Assembly (NCBI GenBank): GCA_963169105.1
Contig: OY720635.1
Span: 131,397,872-131,461,871, forward strand
Direction: 5' to 3'
DNA length: 64,000 nt
Source of the DNA: Ceriagrion tenellum
Taxonomy: Eukaryota > Arthropoda > Insecta > Odonata > Coenagrionidae
Below the pieces are notes generated by a model. That model saw nothing but the letters and a program-made list of their open reading frames with translations. It did not search any database and was not told the DNA's origin. Both the position numbers and the translations under genes were made by a program. Below, in pieces: positions 42,721 to 53,222 of the stretch (position 1 is the stretch's first letter; each line of letters opens with the position of its first letter).

Positions 42721-43566
42721 CCTTCTTTCCGCGGGTCTCAGGTCCGAAACAGAGGGTTTCGTTCTCGCGTGCCAGGATGGTGTCATCAACACTCTCGTGT
42801 ACCGCCGAATGATATTCAAGGCGGAGGTGACGGACACGAGATGCAGAGCGTGCCGAGCCAAGCCGGAGACTTTGAGTCACCTTCTCTCCGGCTGCAGTTA
42901 TTATGCGCAATCAGCGTATTTAACTAGGCACAATGCAGCTCTGCGAGTGTTGTATTTCCACCTTCGACATCATTACGGCATCGACGAAGTTTATGTGCTG
43001 CCCTATGCCCCTGGAGATATTGAGTCCGTCGTGGAGAACGACAAAAATAAAAATCTGGTGGAATTACTCATTCCCCACCACCAGGCAGTTGGAGGCGAAC
43101 AAGCCTGACATCGTTCTCCTCGACCGCCAATCTCGTTCCATGTTCGTAATCGAGTTTTCGGCTCCGGCCGATACGAACTTGGACGCGAAAGAGGCGGAAA
43201 AACGGACGAAATATCAAGACCTGCTGTTCGAACTTCGGCAGATGTACCCGGGACACTCTGTCAAACTAGTAGTCCTAGTCATAGGTGTGCTCGGTGGAAT
43301 CAAGGGCTCGCTGATACAGAGCATCAAGTGTATTCCTGCTTGCGTGGCACAGGCGGAATCACTTGCAGCCCGCATGCAGAAGGCCGTCCTCTTGGGGTCG
43401 CTCCGTCTGCTCCGTGCGCACGACCCGAACGCAGCGTAGCCACTGATCCGATGGGTTAATCGGAAGCGGCTACGAACTCTGCACCTCCCCTCTCGAGTTC
43501 TCGGCCATTATGACGGCAACGAAACCCGATGTTAGCCGGGGACTCGGAGGGGAAAGTTACAGAAGT
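42721..43566 (+). pseudogene. R4/Dong-like retrotransposon 3' end (RLE endonuclease)
   Basis: The open frame reads SAGLRSETEGFVLACQDG, RCRACRAKPETLSHLLSGC (zinc motif CX2CX11HX4C), TRHNAALRVLYFHLRHHYG with the RHN motif, then after a frameshift near 43080 KPDIVLLDRQSRSMFVIEFS (PD followed at the right spacing by an acidic residue). This is the restriction-like endonuclease tail of R2/R4-type non-LTR elements; ETEGF..A.QD points to the R4/Dong group. It ends in a TAG at 43437 and a 3' UTR of about 125 bp. TAA repeats flank both sides (42682-42720 and 43570-43580), the known target type of Dong. It is 5'-truncated. Confidence 0.8.
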
Positions 43567-44745
43567 AAAAAAAAATAATAATAATTTTATTGCTCCTTTA
43601 AACATGATCCAAGATTACATAATCACTTTGCAAAAAAAATATTTGACAGGAGCTTTAGGTGACCCTCAAGGCATTGCCTGTTGTCGGGGGAACCTGCAGA
43701 ACAGATGCAATACATATAGCAGAAGTGATCTCTACAGAAGTGACAGTATAAAAGTTAATACAGAAAAAAAATCAACAATCAGAGTTTAATCAGCTTAAGA
43801 AAAGATTTATATGATTGGTCTATTTAATTTGTAGTGGCAAAGAATTGATACAAACTAGAGGTATAACAAATTTAAATTATTACCAGAGTTTTATTTATAA
43901 ACACAGGAAATCTCAAAAGGTTGTTACAATAATTTATAGAAATTATCATTTACCAAAATTGTTGCAGTCAACAGCCAAGCTTTAACCTGCTTCGGAAGAA
44001 ATTTTACATGCTTTATAGATTTGATTGTTTGAGGCAAACAATTAAAAAGTGTGGGCCCCATATAGATAAAACATCGTTTGTACAATGTTAAGTTCGGGTT
44101 TGGCAAAACATATAACAGGTTGGACCGTAGGTCGTAGGCATGAGGTTTGTCCAATACCTTTGGGCTATTCCCACTACGGAGGTAAAACGACCGTAAGACC
44201 TTATAAACAAACATTTGCCTCACGGGTAATATCCTCAGCTTGACAAATAAGGGAAAAGATGGTGAAAGGTAGCCTTCTCTGGCCATGATTCTGATTATTG
44301 ATTTCTGGGTTGTTTCTACTCTTTTGAATGAGTTTTTGTAAACACCACCCCAGCTTATGAGACCATAGTTTAGCTTTGAGTTGACAAGGGCATAATATAT
44401 ATTGTACATTAGACTTAAGGAGCACTTATTTCTAATGAAGTAAAACTTAATTTTACAATTTTTCAAAATATTTGTTACATTTTTTATGTGTTTCTCCCAT
44501 TTTAAGTGCTCATCAATAACCACGCACATGTATTTATATTCTTTGGTACATTCCAGTGTAAAACAGTCACTGCAACCTAAATTAGAACACATTGGAGAAT
44601 GGTATACTATATTCAGGTCAATCAGAAAACGATTACAAACATTGAAACATAATAATTTGGTTTTTTAACTTAATTTCCGTTGTTTGCTTGCAAACCAGTT
44701 ACTAATTTTATTTACATCAGATTGCATGTATTTTTTTAAAAGCGA
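43567..44745 (-). pseudogene. CR1-like LINE (family D), RT C-terminal half
   Basis: The minus strand encodes MQSDVNKISNWFASKQRKLS, a stop, then TKLLCFNVCNRFLIDLN, ECTKEYKYMCVVIDEHLKW, YYALVNSKLNYGLISWGGVY, TTQKSIIRIMAREGYL and YMGPTLFNCLPQTIKSIKHV. The 222-codon stretch 43924-44592 is the longest meaningful ORF in the window. EYKYLGVxIDxxLxWxxHI followed by YYALVxSxLxYGxxxWGG is typical of the CR1/Rex/Kiri-type thumb and C-terminus. A hairpin AGGCATTGCCT (43668-43678) lies in the 3' UTR. The 3' end is CAATAAAATTATTATTATT on the minus strand, so the (TTA)n tail abuts the Dong-like insertion. Confidence 0.82.
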
Positions 44746-44851
44746 GCCGAGTTAGCCCGCTTCTCTTATCGATCCCACTAGCCCGTTGCGTTTACCATAC
44801 CGAGCTGAACCGTCCAAATCGATCTGAGTTCGATTGGTAAACGTAGTGATT

Positions 44852-47284
44852 GTCAAGAAATTTTTTTTCCGTTGCGTAGGTAATGATCTTTGCCCAAATT
44901 TATTGATTTTTATCAATATCGACTCGGCATTGACAAGGACATTGAAGAGGAATATTCTTTGCAGAAATGTACCTATTAGAGCAAACTTCTTGAAGAATAA
45001 AACGTCGGATTTTTTAAATAAAAATGATAGCTCAATAACTCTTCAATTCCATGAATTTTCCAGTATGTAATTTTCATTTTTGAGCTATGAAGCTATCATT
45101 TTTATCGAATGACCTGGTTCCACAAATTAAGGCCTCAAATATAAGAAATGATCGCGACCTGAAATGTAAGCGAAGATCTAAAGATATTATTCTTTACAAT
45201 CTCGACTGAAATGGTCAAAATATTTTCTAATCGGTACTTTAATATTTAAAAAAATGCAATGCACTACCTAGGTGTATTTACCGAGGGCATGGAAAGCGTT
45301 TAAAATTCTTACTTTGTGTCTGTCGGAGACCGCTTATATTTGCGGAAGCACGCTCGAGTCTCTCGATATCGTGAGCCATCTCACGACGGAATTTGCATTC
45401 ACTTGCAAACAATTTGTTTGGCGATGCTGTTTGCTCCCCTCCACTCTCTGAAGAGGGTGTTTCTGTTGTTTGACTTGAGGTGCTTCAAGGGGAGACTGGC
45501 ACTCAATTAGAAAAACATACCAAGATTACGGTGAGAAAGCACTTTGCGGTAATTTCAAGAGCAATGACCTCTCTGGGACACTAATCTGTGTTTTATTTTT
45601 GGTACTAATTATCGGCATATTTTTCGAGATTCTACATAGAACTCTATGAGTCTAGGCATTTAAATATTTAACTGGTAGTTAGAGTCAATACGATTATCGC
45701 TTATAGTGTTGAACTGGAGGGTGTAATGGGTTCACATCTTGCCGAAGTCAGGAAGGATTTTGGCTCATTGAACACGCTATTTAGGAAATATATTTGTTCT
45801 TTTTCATCTGAATATGTGTCCAAGAATGTATTTTTTTTAATATTTATAATAAAAGTCTCCTTCTTTAGTCTTCGTATGACCAAGTTTTTGACTAGCATGC
45901 AAGTCACGGTCGTTCTCTAATCTAAGCTGCGGGTACACATTTTCTCATGAAAACTAAAATCAGTTATAAGCTTTTCAGTTATACAGTATTTTATTAATTG
46001 AAACTGAGTCCCATTAATTTTTTGTTCGACGGATGGAAGCAATTTATAATTCTATCAAATAGATCAACAGTCGAGGTGCATCACACTCCAAGGGTAATTT
46101 GTGGTATAGTGATTGTATCAACACTTCGGACACGAACAAGGAATTAGGAGGATCGGCGAAGGGCGAAAAAAAAACTTGTGAACCAACGATGTCCTTATGT
46201 TCTCAGCCCATTTGAAGTTCACTAGGGGTCACATATGTAGATTGGCTGTCATTTTACCTGTAATTACCTCTTTTAAGCGAATAATTAATGGGATGTCAAG
46301 TGGTATTCAATGAATAGAGAATAATAATGTAATTATAATGTAATATCTTTTTATTCCATACAAAGTGCATTTACAACATTACCTTGGACATTTTAAACAA
46401 TACGATGGAAAATAGGTTCCCCAGAGGGAAACCTGTTTTGGGGTTACCATTATGAATAATTTTTCTGAGGCAGATCAGGTGCTTATTCTTAATTATCAGT
46501 TACATTATAATAAAGCGATACAGTGAGTAAATTGTTTAATTATTTTGTGCGTTCGTTTAATAGAAAACACCACATGTAGAGAATTTAATCTCTTATCACT
46601 ACTCAAAAATGGCTCACACTATACACACGAATTTAAGTATACATAAGAATACATATATATTTATATATTCACCATACATATTATATAAGCCATTTTTTAA
46701 CCGTTTTATTGAACCCAAATTTCGTTTCTGCCTTCAGTTTTAGAATATTTGTTTCAACAAATTTGAGAATTAGTTGTTTCTACAATTTTTAAGTGCATTA
46801 AAAATGCATTCCGCTTCGATTGAACTCATAGTGAGATGCAGATTTTTCTTTAAGATCAAGAAATGGGATGTTTATTTTTTTATATTTAAATGGGTTGAAT
46901 AGCTCTTTCTTCGCTCAATAGCCGCTCATTTTGAGGCTTCTGGGTCCTTGCGGATCTCTGAACTTAAAGGAAACATGAGTGAGGAAGGGGTACGGGAAGA
47001 GGAATGACCCCTTCCTTCATTCCCATATTTTCAAGTTCTCCCCTCTGAAGCAAGGCTGCGCACCCAATTGGTCCACGCAACAAGGAAAAGTATCAAAATA
47101 TTGGATTTAAAGAGAAACGAATGAAGTAGGGAAGGGCTTGCTCTGGAAACAGTGTGAGATAAATTTGTTTCAACAAGGCGAGAAACTAATAATATGGCCG
47201 AATTTTCATTCTGTGACATTGCGAAGTGTAAATGCACTTCAATGTTTCGCTCCCGACCTTTACTATTTTTAATTAACAAATAGC
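44852..47284. other. Mostly unassigned, one small repeat
   Basis: 45876-45955 matches 39862-39930 in the same orientation (TTTTTGACTAGCATGCAAGT, GTTCTCTAATC). A 13-bp inverted pair AAAAATGATAGCT/AGCTATCATTTTT lies near 45020-45110. Short ORFs on both strands lack motifs. Confidence 0.3.
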
Positions 47285-47415
47285 AGTGGTTGCCCGGGAA
47301 CAGTGAAGTATAGATGCACTTGCTGAATTACCTGGCGTTTCTCGGGGTCATACTTCCATCAGAACCCATTATATAAGAGGAGAGGGGTTGGTTAGTAGTT
47401 GTGAAAAGACAGTAC
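47285..47415 (+). repeat. Family J repeat, copy 1 (short)
   Basis: GTGGTTGCCCGGGAACAGTGA, ACCTGGCGTTTCTCGGGG and TATAAGAGGAGAGGGGTT are shared with copy 2 at 48240. The ACCCGGCGTTGCTCGGG core resembles a motif seen in many invertebrate interspersed repeats. Class not established. Confidence 0.6.
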
Positions 47416-48239
47416 TAGAAGACACCATAGAGAAAGCAGTGGAGGTCATTTATAAAATTACTTTATTCATTAAATGAAGAGATATTCTAAACTAATATGC
47501 ATTTATTGCCATACATTTAAGTAATCAAACAAAAATTTAATTTATAACTTTGCATTGCAAGGTTGTATATTGTTGTACAACCACACCTGCACACTTGCCA
47601 AATCAAGTTGAAAAGAGACATTATCCTCCAAAATCTTAAAGCAGTCCAAGGGACTTGGGTCTAGTGTTTTTGTCAAGATTATATCTGTGAATCCCTTAGC
47701 CTTTCAACCCTGCTTTATTTCCGGTAGAAGGTAGAAATCAAACAAAGTCTGATGAACAGTACAGGCTTATTTTTAGAGCAATGATATGACGTAACCTAGC
47801 AACAGCTCGTTTACTATAAGACACTAATGACAAATTAATCGAGAACATTTATAAAAATTACTCATTAAATGAATACGTTTTCTAAAATAATTTGCACTAA
47901 CTGTCATAAGTTTTAGTCACTAACCCAAAAATGTATTTATAAATTGCCTTATATTCCAGGGTTTGCTTTACAGCCAGTTTCGCACACTTGACAATTCAGA
48001 CTGAAATGCAATTTCGCCTTTGATGGAATAAATAAGAAAATACACGGAAAGAAATAGCTCTCCTCACCTTAGAACCTAGATGCTATGATGATGACACCAT
48101 AAGCGTAAGGGCAAAAGTAATGATTCGTAGATAGTTGTTGGTGAGATGGTGTAGAGGGGTCGCGGGGGACATCTAGCGCGATGTGAATAATGATCGTTAT
48201 AGTCCGAGGCCTTTGCGGTATCTTAAGTCATTGTTCATC
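47416..48239. repeat. Diverged internal duplication between family J copies
   Basis: 47450-47650 and 47850-48030 resemble each other (CATTTATAAAATTACT..ATTAAATGAA; CGCACACTTG..AATTCA), suggesting an old roughly 400-bp tandem duplication. No ORF. Confidence 0.4.
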
Positions 48240-48960
48240 AGCTGTGGTTGCCCAGGAACAGTGAAGTATAGATGCACTACTAGTAGCTGAATTACCCGGC
48301 GTTGCTCGGGATCATACTTCCTTCATAACCCATCATATAAGAGGAGAGGGGTTAGGTGGTAGTTGTGAAAACAGACAAGTGTTATTAATTATTCTTTTTA
48401 TTTAAATAATTTGTTTCTGTGGAGATCCTACAAAATTGTGAGACAATAGCAAGTAAATATTATGACAAAATCTCCCATGAAAAATATTAATAAAAAGTCA
48501 AATGTCTCCAAAATGGACCGTTGACATTCTCATATGATGGAGAGATGTCTGGTTGTCAAGCGAATATGGTATTGCTGGTTTCAGAGAAAAAAATGTGCAT
48601 TTTTGATGATAAAAACGCGATTTTCAGACAATTACGAAGTGGAAAAGATTATTGATTGAATAAATTAAAAATATTCATTCTTTTGGCCATTTGATAAAAA
48701 AAATTACAACCCTCTATCTTGAGCGGAAGTAATTTTAAAAAGCAAAAAATGAAACCACTGCAAAAAACCCAGAACCCTGTAGACCACCAAAGGGCCGCTT
48801 TTAGGGACCTTTTGGGACCCTGAGATCTTTTTAAAATAGCCTACGATTTTCCTCCTGCCTTGAACTGTGAGTCTGAAAATTTCAGCTCGATGGAAGTAAA
48901 AGTGTAGATTTGTATAAACGACAGACACACTGACATAAAAACATTCTTTTTATGTGTATA
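48240..48960 (+). repeat. Family J repeat, copy 2 (long)
   Basis: It begins as copy 1 and continues to CGACAGACACACTGACATAA then AAACATTCTTTTTATGTGTA, a plausible 3' end. The middle includes GGGACCCTGAGATC and TTCAGCTCGATGGAAGTAAA. It is probably a 3' part of a LINE or a SINE-like unit, without a readable ORF. Confidence 0.5.
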
Positions 48961-49396
48961 GATGTTATGGGTAATAACAATGTCGTGGAGTAGATAACAC
49001 CGCTAATTGGTCACAATTCAATTTATTTTTCTTCTCGCTTTTTATTCCTCTTCTTCATACTTTTTTCACTAAAAAACAAGTTGAGTTGGGGTTTAGGAGA
49101 CAGTATTCACAAACATCCGCATTCAGCAATGATGCTTTCTCTATTTCAATTAGTTTTGCGAAAGATGTTGCCGTGGAAGCGTAGGGAATAAATTCGTCAT
49201 TTACCTGTTTATTCAATATTTGTCTTGTGTTGCGAAACATTATCGTAAGAAAATGAATTAAGTATTCCTATCGTTGATACTTAAATAATAATATACTATC
49301 GTTTTTCGTGGTTATAGGGCATAGGTGGTGACACGGACCTCGGGTGATAAATTATTAGCATTTATAGCAATTCTCCTCTGCGTATTAACTTCAGTT
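48961..49396. other. Unassigned, one protein-like 61-codon ORF
   Basis: The minus ORF 49055-49240 (NDEFIPYASTATSFAKLIEI, EYCLLNPNSTCFLVKK) is protein-like, but has no domain or splice support. Confidence 0.22.
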
Positions 49397-49400
49397 TTAA

Positions 49401-49633
49401 CCCTTTGAGTGCGGCATGGTGTGACATCACGTCATGGTTGTCTTTATGCTGGTATTGAAGACGTTATATCACTTCATGGCTACCGTGCGTGTTCCAGCCT
49501 TTATTAGGGAGCATAGTGAAAGTTCCCTAGTGAAAGCTGTTACCCTCACGGTACCCATGACGTGATATCACGACATCAGCCCCAGCGTAAAGATAACCAT
49601 GACGTGATGTCACGTCATGCCGCACTCGAAGGG
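49401..49633. mobile_element. piggyBac-like MITE, 233 bp with long TIRs
   Basis: TTAA (49397-49400) is followed by CCCTTTGAGTGCGGCATG, and the right end is CATGCCGCACTCGAAGGG followed by TCAA (49634-49637), one change from TTAA. The arms stay complementary for about 85 bp, including ACATCACGTCATGGTT. CCC...GGG ends with TTAA fit piggyBac. The arms are rich in the CRE-like word TGACGTGA/TCACGTCA. Confidence 0.78.
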
Positions 49634-49944
49634 TCAATTTGGATGCACTGCCTCATTAGCAGATCTTGTGAATGATACAGCGTGTTGAAATCAGTCAGAA
49701 ATAAAATTGTCAATCAATGGAAAATTGCCGTTATCCTTCTGTATTGAATAAATGCTCATAGTTTCGTAACGGGACCTTCGGGAACGTTTCGCCTTTGAGT
49801 AGATAGGCAATCTACTCGTGCGTTCGATTTGGTTTCGAGGTGGTTTCGTTCTTGGATCCATCCCTGAAGTTACACCACATTTAGTTCCACCTCGTGTTAA
49901 GCGGAGTCGGCGAATGGTTCGAGGTCATCTGCAGTTAACTAACA
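49634..49944. other. No supported gene
   Basis: Nothing recognised. Confidence 0.3.
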
Positions 49945-50320
49945 CCAGAGATATTTTTGGATTCATCTATGTAATTGGACTGAGATTCCAATTCATTTTA
50001 CGTGATCAAGGAGAAAGAATGTCGAAAGTTGTAAACCAATCATCATATCGGTCAATGCGCAGGGTTATTAATGAACTTAAGTTCACATTCCCAAGTAAGA
50101 CCACACGGGCAATTTCCTTTTGAAGAGTTTACTATTGAAAGAAAGCCTTTCTCGCAGGCAAACACATTTATTAGCGTAATTTCAGTTTTGTTTCCATGTG
50201 ATTTTATGCATTTACAATGCATAATCAAATTATACAGCCAATCTGGCAATTACTTCATCTGATGGAATCGACATACGGCCAAAGAATTAGTTTTTTTTTA
50301 CAATCCAAAGCCAATGCATG
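49945..50320 (+). repeat. Family K repeat, copy 1 (uninterrupted)
   Basis: CAGAGATATTTTTGGATTCA, GAACTTAAGTTCAC, CCTTTCTCGCA and CCAATCTGGCAATTAC are shared in order with 58010-58760. This copy gives the empty site for the SINE in the other copy. Class unknown. Confidence 0.6.
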
Positions 50321-51134
50321 GCTATGATAGAAGGAATTCAAGCAAAATTTCATTCAAGCAAATGAAATGCTCCTCCATTCGAGACCCCACTTCTATTGAT
50401 CAATTTCACTTAATGCGGAAAAAAGTTGAGAGTTTTAAGCAACTGGAAATGTTATCTTTACTGAGATAGCACCGAGGTGGTGAGGAATAAATGTGAAAGG
50501 TATTCAAAATGTTCATTAGTTTCCGTCTCAAATGTGGATATCGAACTGATAATGGACTGGAGATTAAGCCGCTCAAATAGTGCCTGATACTCAAGTAAAG
50601 AAGGAACGTTCGATAAAATTAACATAAATAATGGTATAACGTCGGATAGTTTTCCTGAAACGGTTTAGTGAATATGTCGCGAATGTTAGTGAAAGATAGT
50701 TTACAATAAAATCACGTATTTTCGCACGTGCTAAATCGAAGCGAAGGTAGAATGATGAATCATATATCAATTCATTCAAATCGATTTGAGCGACGAATTT
50801 AATCAATTTTTGGCATCAGTAAATTTCCATTTGGCTCTTGAAAATGAGAAAATTACTCTCTCACGTAGTTTAGTAAAATTCCGTAATTTATTATCTGCGG
50901 GTGTCAGCATTTTTCAGATTTCAAAGGGAATAAAACCAATTCACTTGCAATAGTAGCTCTAATCATTAATGTACCATGTCAAATTAAGGCACATCGATAA
51001 ATTAAACATGCTTAAATTTCTACATGAATGGGTTATCAGTTGTTATATTATCGCAAATAGCTCACACACATCTTGAAACATACGGATAGTATATCACAGA
51101 GCACTTACAAGAATTGTGAGGAGTTGCGCGACAA
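50321..51134. other. AT-rich stretch, nothing recognised
   Basis: Short ORFs without motifs. Confidence 0.3.
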
Positions 51135-51694
51135 TTAAGGTAGTCCGAGCGAGATAGTTTCCTAGTCATAATAGAGACCATATTCGAATCATACATTTTA
51201 ATTTCGCCAGCTGTAGGACATATGAACTAAATATTGCATTGTTAATGGTGCAATAATGTAGTTTTATGTGACAGAAATGGTAAGTAATCAAATGAAAATA
51301 TCTAAAAAGCCTTTAACTTGACTCATTTTTCTCACGCGGTGCGTTTGAAGCTCCTTCAAAACGGAAGGTTTTTTGTGATAACCAAGAACATATCGGTGAC
51401 GACATGATTAATTTTCAAAAATATCTGAAAATACATACAAACTACACGCTGTTAGTTTTTTTACGACATCTAAGTGTTAGAAATGCCTCATTTTTAATAT
51501 TAGGTCTCCCAGGAGTGCATACACGTACCATTTCCAATGTAAAAGGGCTGGTATTTTTTGGAAAATAACCCCGAAAGTAACTTGGTAAGGGGATGAATTT
51601 TTGGTGTCATTAGAAGGGTGAGATATTTTTCTTTAAAATGAGATCAAATTCATTGATTTCTAAGTAAAATGATATTTCGCTCAAACTACCTTAA
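51135..51694. mobile_element. TTAA-flanked MITE, GGTAGT family, copy 3
   Basis: TTAA (51135-51138) + GGTAGTCCGAGCGAGATAG ... ATTTCGCTCAAACTACC + TTAA (51691-51694). It is collinear with copies 1 and 2, and shares GTGCATACACGTACCATTTCC and TAAAAGGGCTGGTATTTTT. Non-coding. Confidence 0.82.
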
Positions 51695-51714
51695 ACGTTG
51701 AAAATACTTTACTC

Positions 51715-52270
51715 CAAATCCCGCCGAATGCATGTCTTTTGACAATGATCCTCTGGCTGCAAAGGCCATTGACATTTTCCGCATGCACCCCGCTATCTTC
51801 GGCTCTTTCTTCCTCACCCCCTTTTTCTTCCTCTCTCGACCACCCTCCGCCCCCCCTCCCTCCCGCCCCCTCCCTCTCTCCACGAAACGGCGAACATTCT
51901 CCAGGCGGCACCAAGAGGGCGCGGAGAAGATTGAGTCGGAACTCTGCGCTCAAAACCCATCGAGGGACAAACGGCGCGAGGATCCATGAATGCGATCCGA
52001 CACGGGGATCACCACTCACCGTCCTGAATAGGTAGGGATGGCAAGAGAGAGATCCCACCACCCACTCCCAATGCCCAAGCACCCTAACCCCATTAAAAAT
52101 CCTCTTGGTCTCCAATTCGAGGGGATCGGGTTGGTGAGTCGACTACAGGGGAAGCCTTCCCTCTCTAAGAGCGCGGAATCGATAACCAGCAGAGGCAGAG
52201 ATCTTTCTGGGGAGTCTAAGGGAATATATAAGTGGAGAGCAGCATTTGTCCTTGGGACATATTTGAACCT
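51715..52270. other. GC-rich island 6, no supported gene
   Basis: Begins about 20 bp after a MITE. Pyrimidine-rich (CCCCCCTCCCTCCCGCCCCC) then GC-rich. ORFs up to 144 codons on opposite strands overlap and lack domains. Confidence 0.4.
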
Positions 52271-53222
52271 CAAACTGAACCTGAACTTACCTCAAATTTA
52301 CTATGTAATATAGCACCACTAGTCATAGTATTTCAATGCTGCCTTCTAGCATAAGGCTTGGCAATATTTGCCTCGTTACTGGAAAGAAAATCCTTTGTTC
52401 TTGGACGATTATTGTAAATTATCATCGGGGAAGGATTCTAAGACATGGAAACCAGACCCGGTATAGGTTGGGTAGTTAATACATATTTTCATATAATATT
52501 GCAATGAGAGAGAAAATTTTAAATGATTATAATTTGTCAATTTCTGCCCCAACCGGCCACGTAGCAATTTTTCATAATTTTAGCAAGAGAAATGAACAAA
52601 AAAAGAAAATTAAATAACCCAAATGTATGTGAGAAATTTCATGGAAGAAAAATCGTTCCCATTTAATAGTGCCTTAACTGGCAAAAGCAAGCGCGCCGAG
52701 AGCTATTGCCAGTTCAGCTCCAGAGATTATGAATTTTGCGCTTTTGCACTTTTAAATGTCAATCACTGCACTTTAAAGTGCACTTTTAAAAGTCAATCAA
52801 TAGCAAGCAAATATTAATCAAGTGCTTGAAGTAGACATTGTGACATTAATAGTACATTTATTTATTTTTTAATCTGAGCAACTCATTCCTCGAATGGGTT
52901 ATCCAATTTTGGCTTTAATTTGCGTTATTTTCTCCTCGTTATACAATGAAAAAGCGTTCTTATCCGAATACATCGTAATGCCATTTTATTGATCGTGTTT
53001 CGTTAGATGATGCATTTATCAAAATAATTATGAATACAATCTGCTAAATGTGCACTGTTTCATTTTTGATGAGCCCTGTGAGTTAGAATTTTCTTATTTT
53101 AAAAAAATCATCCCTGGAGGGCGGAGCCGTACCATATTCCGTAGGAAACGGCTCCAATTTTTTGGACAGTATTTCATAATAAATGTTTGGTGAGCAAGGC
53201 TAACTACTATTTAGGCAATGAC
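52271..53222. other. AT-rich stretch, nothing recognised
   Basis: Local small duplications (TGCACTTTTAAA.GTCAATCA around 52745-52800), otherwise unassigned. Confidence 0.3.

Larger units (their letters stand above)
42534..44848. mobile_element. CACTA-like TIR element enclosing two LINE fragments
   Basis: The left end CACTGCGTTTACCAATCGAA (42534-42564) and the right end 44818-44848 are inverted repeats over 31 bp with one mismatch. Both are flanked by ATT (42531-42533 and 44849-44851). CACTR termini with a 3-bp TSD fit the EnSpm/CACTA group. Subterminal GTTTACCA words at 42617 and 44789 support this. The original element was probably a few hundred bp and non-autonomous; the rest is later LINE insertion. 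Confidence 0.68.

Noticed and set aside
52026..52045. TAGGGATGGCAAGAG as a hAT MITE end
   Set aside because: No matching inverted end or 8-bp duplication was found nearby.
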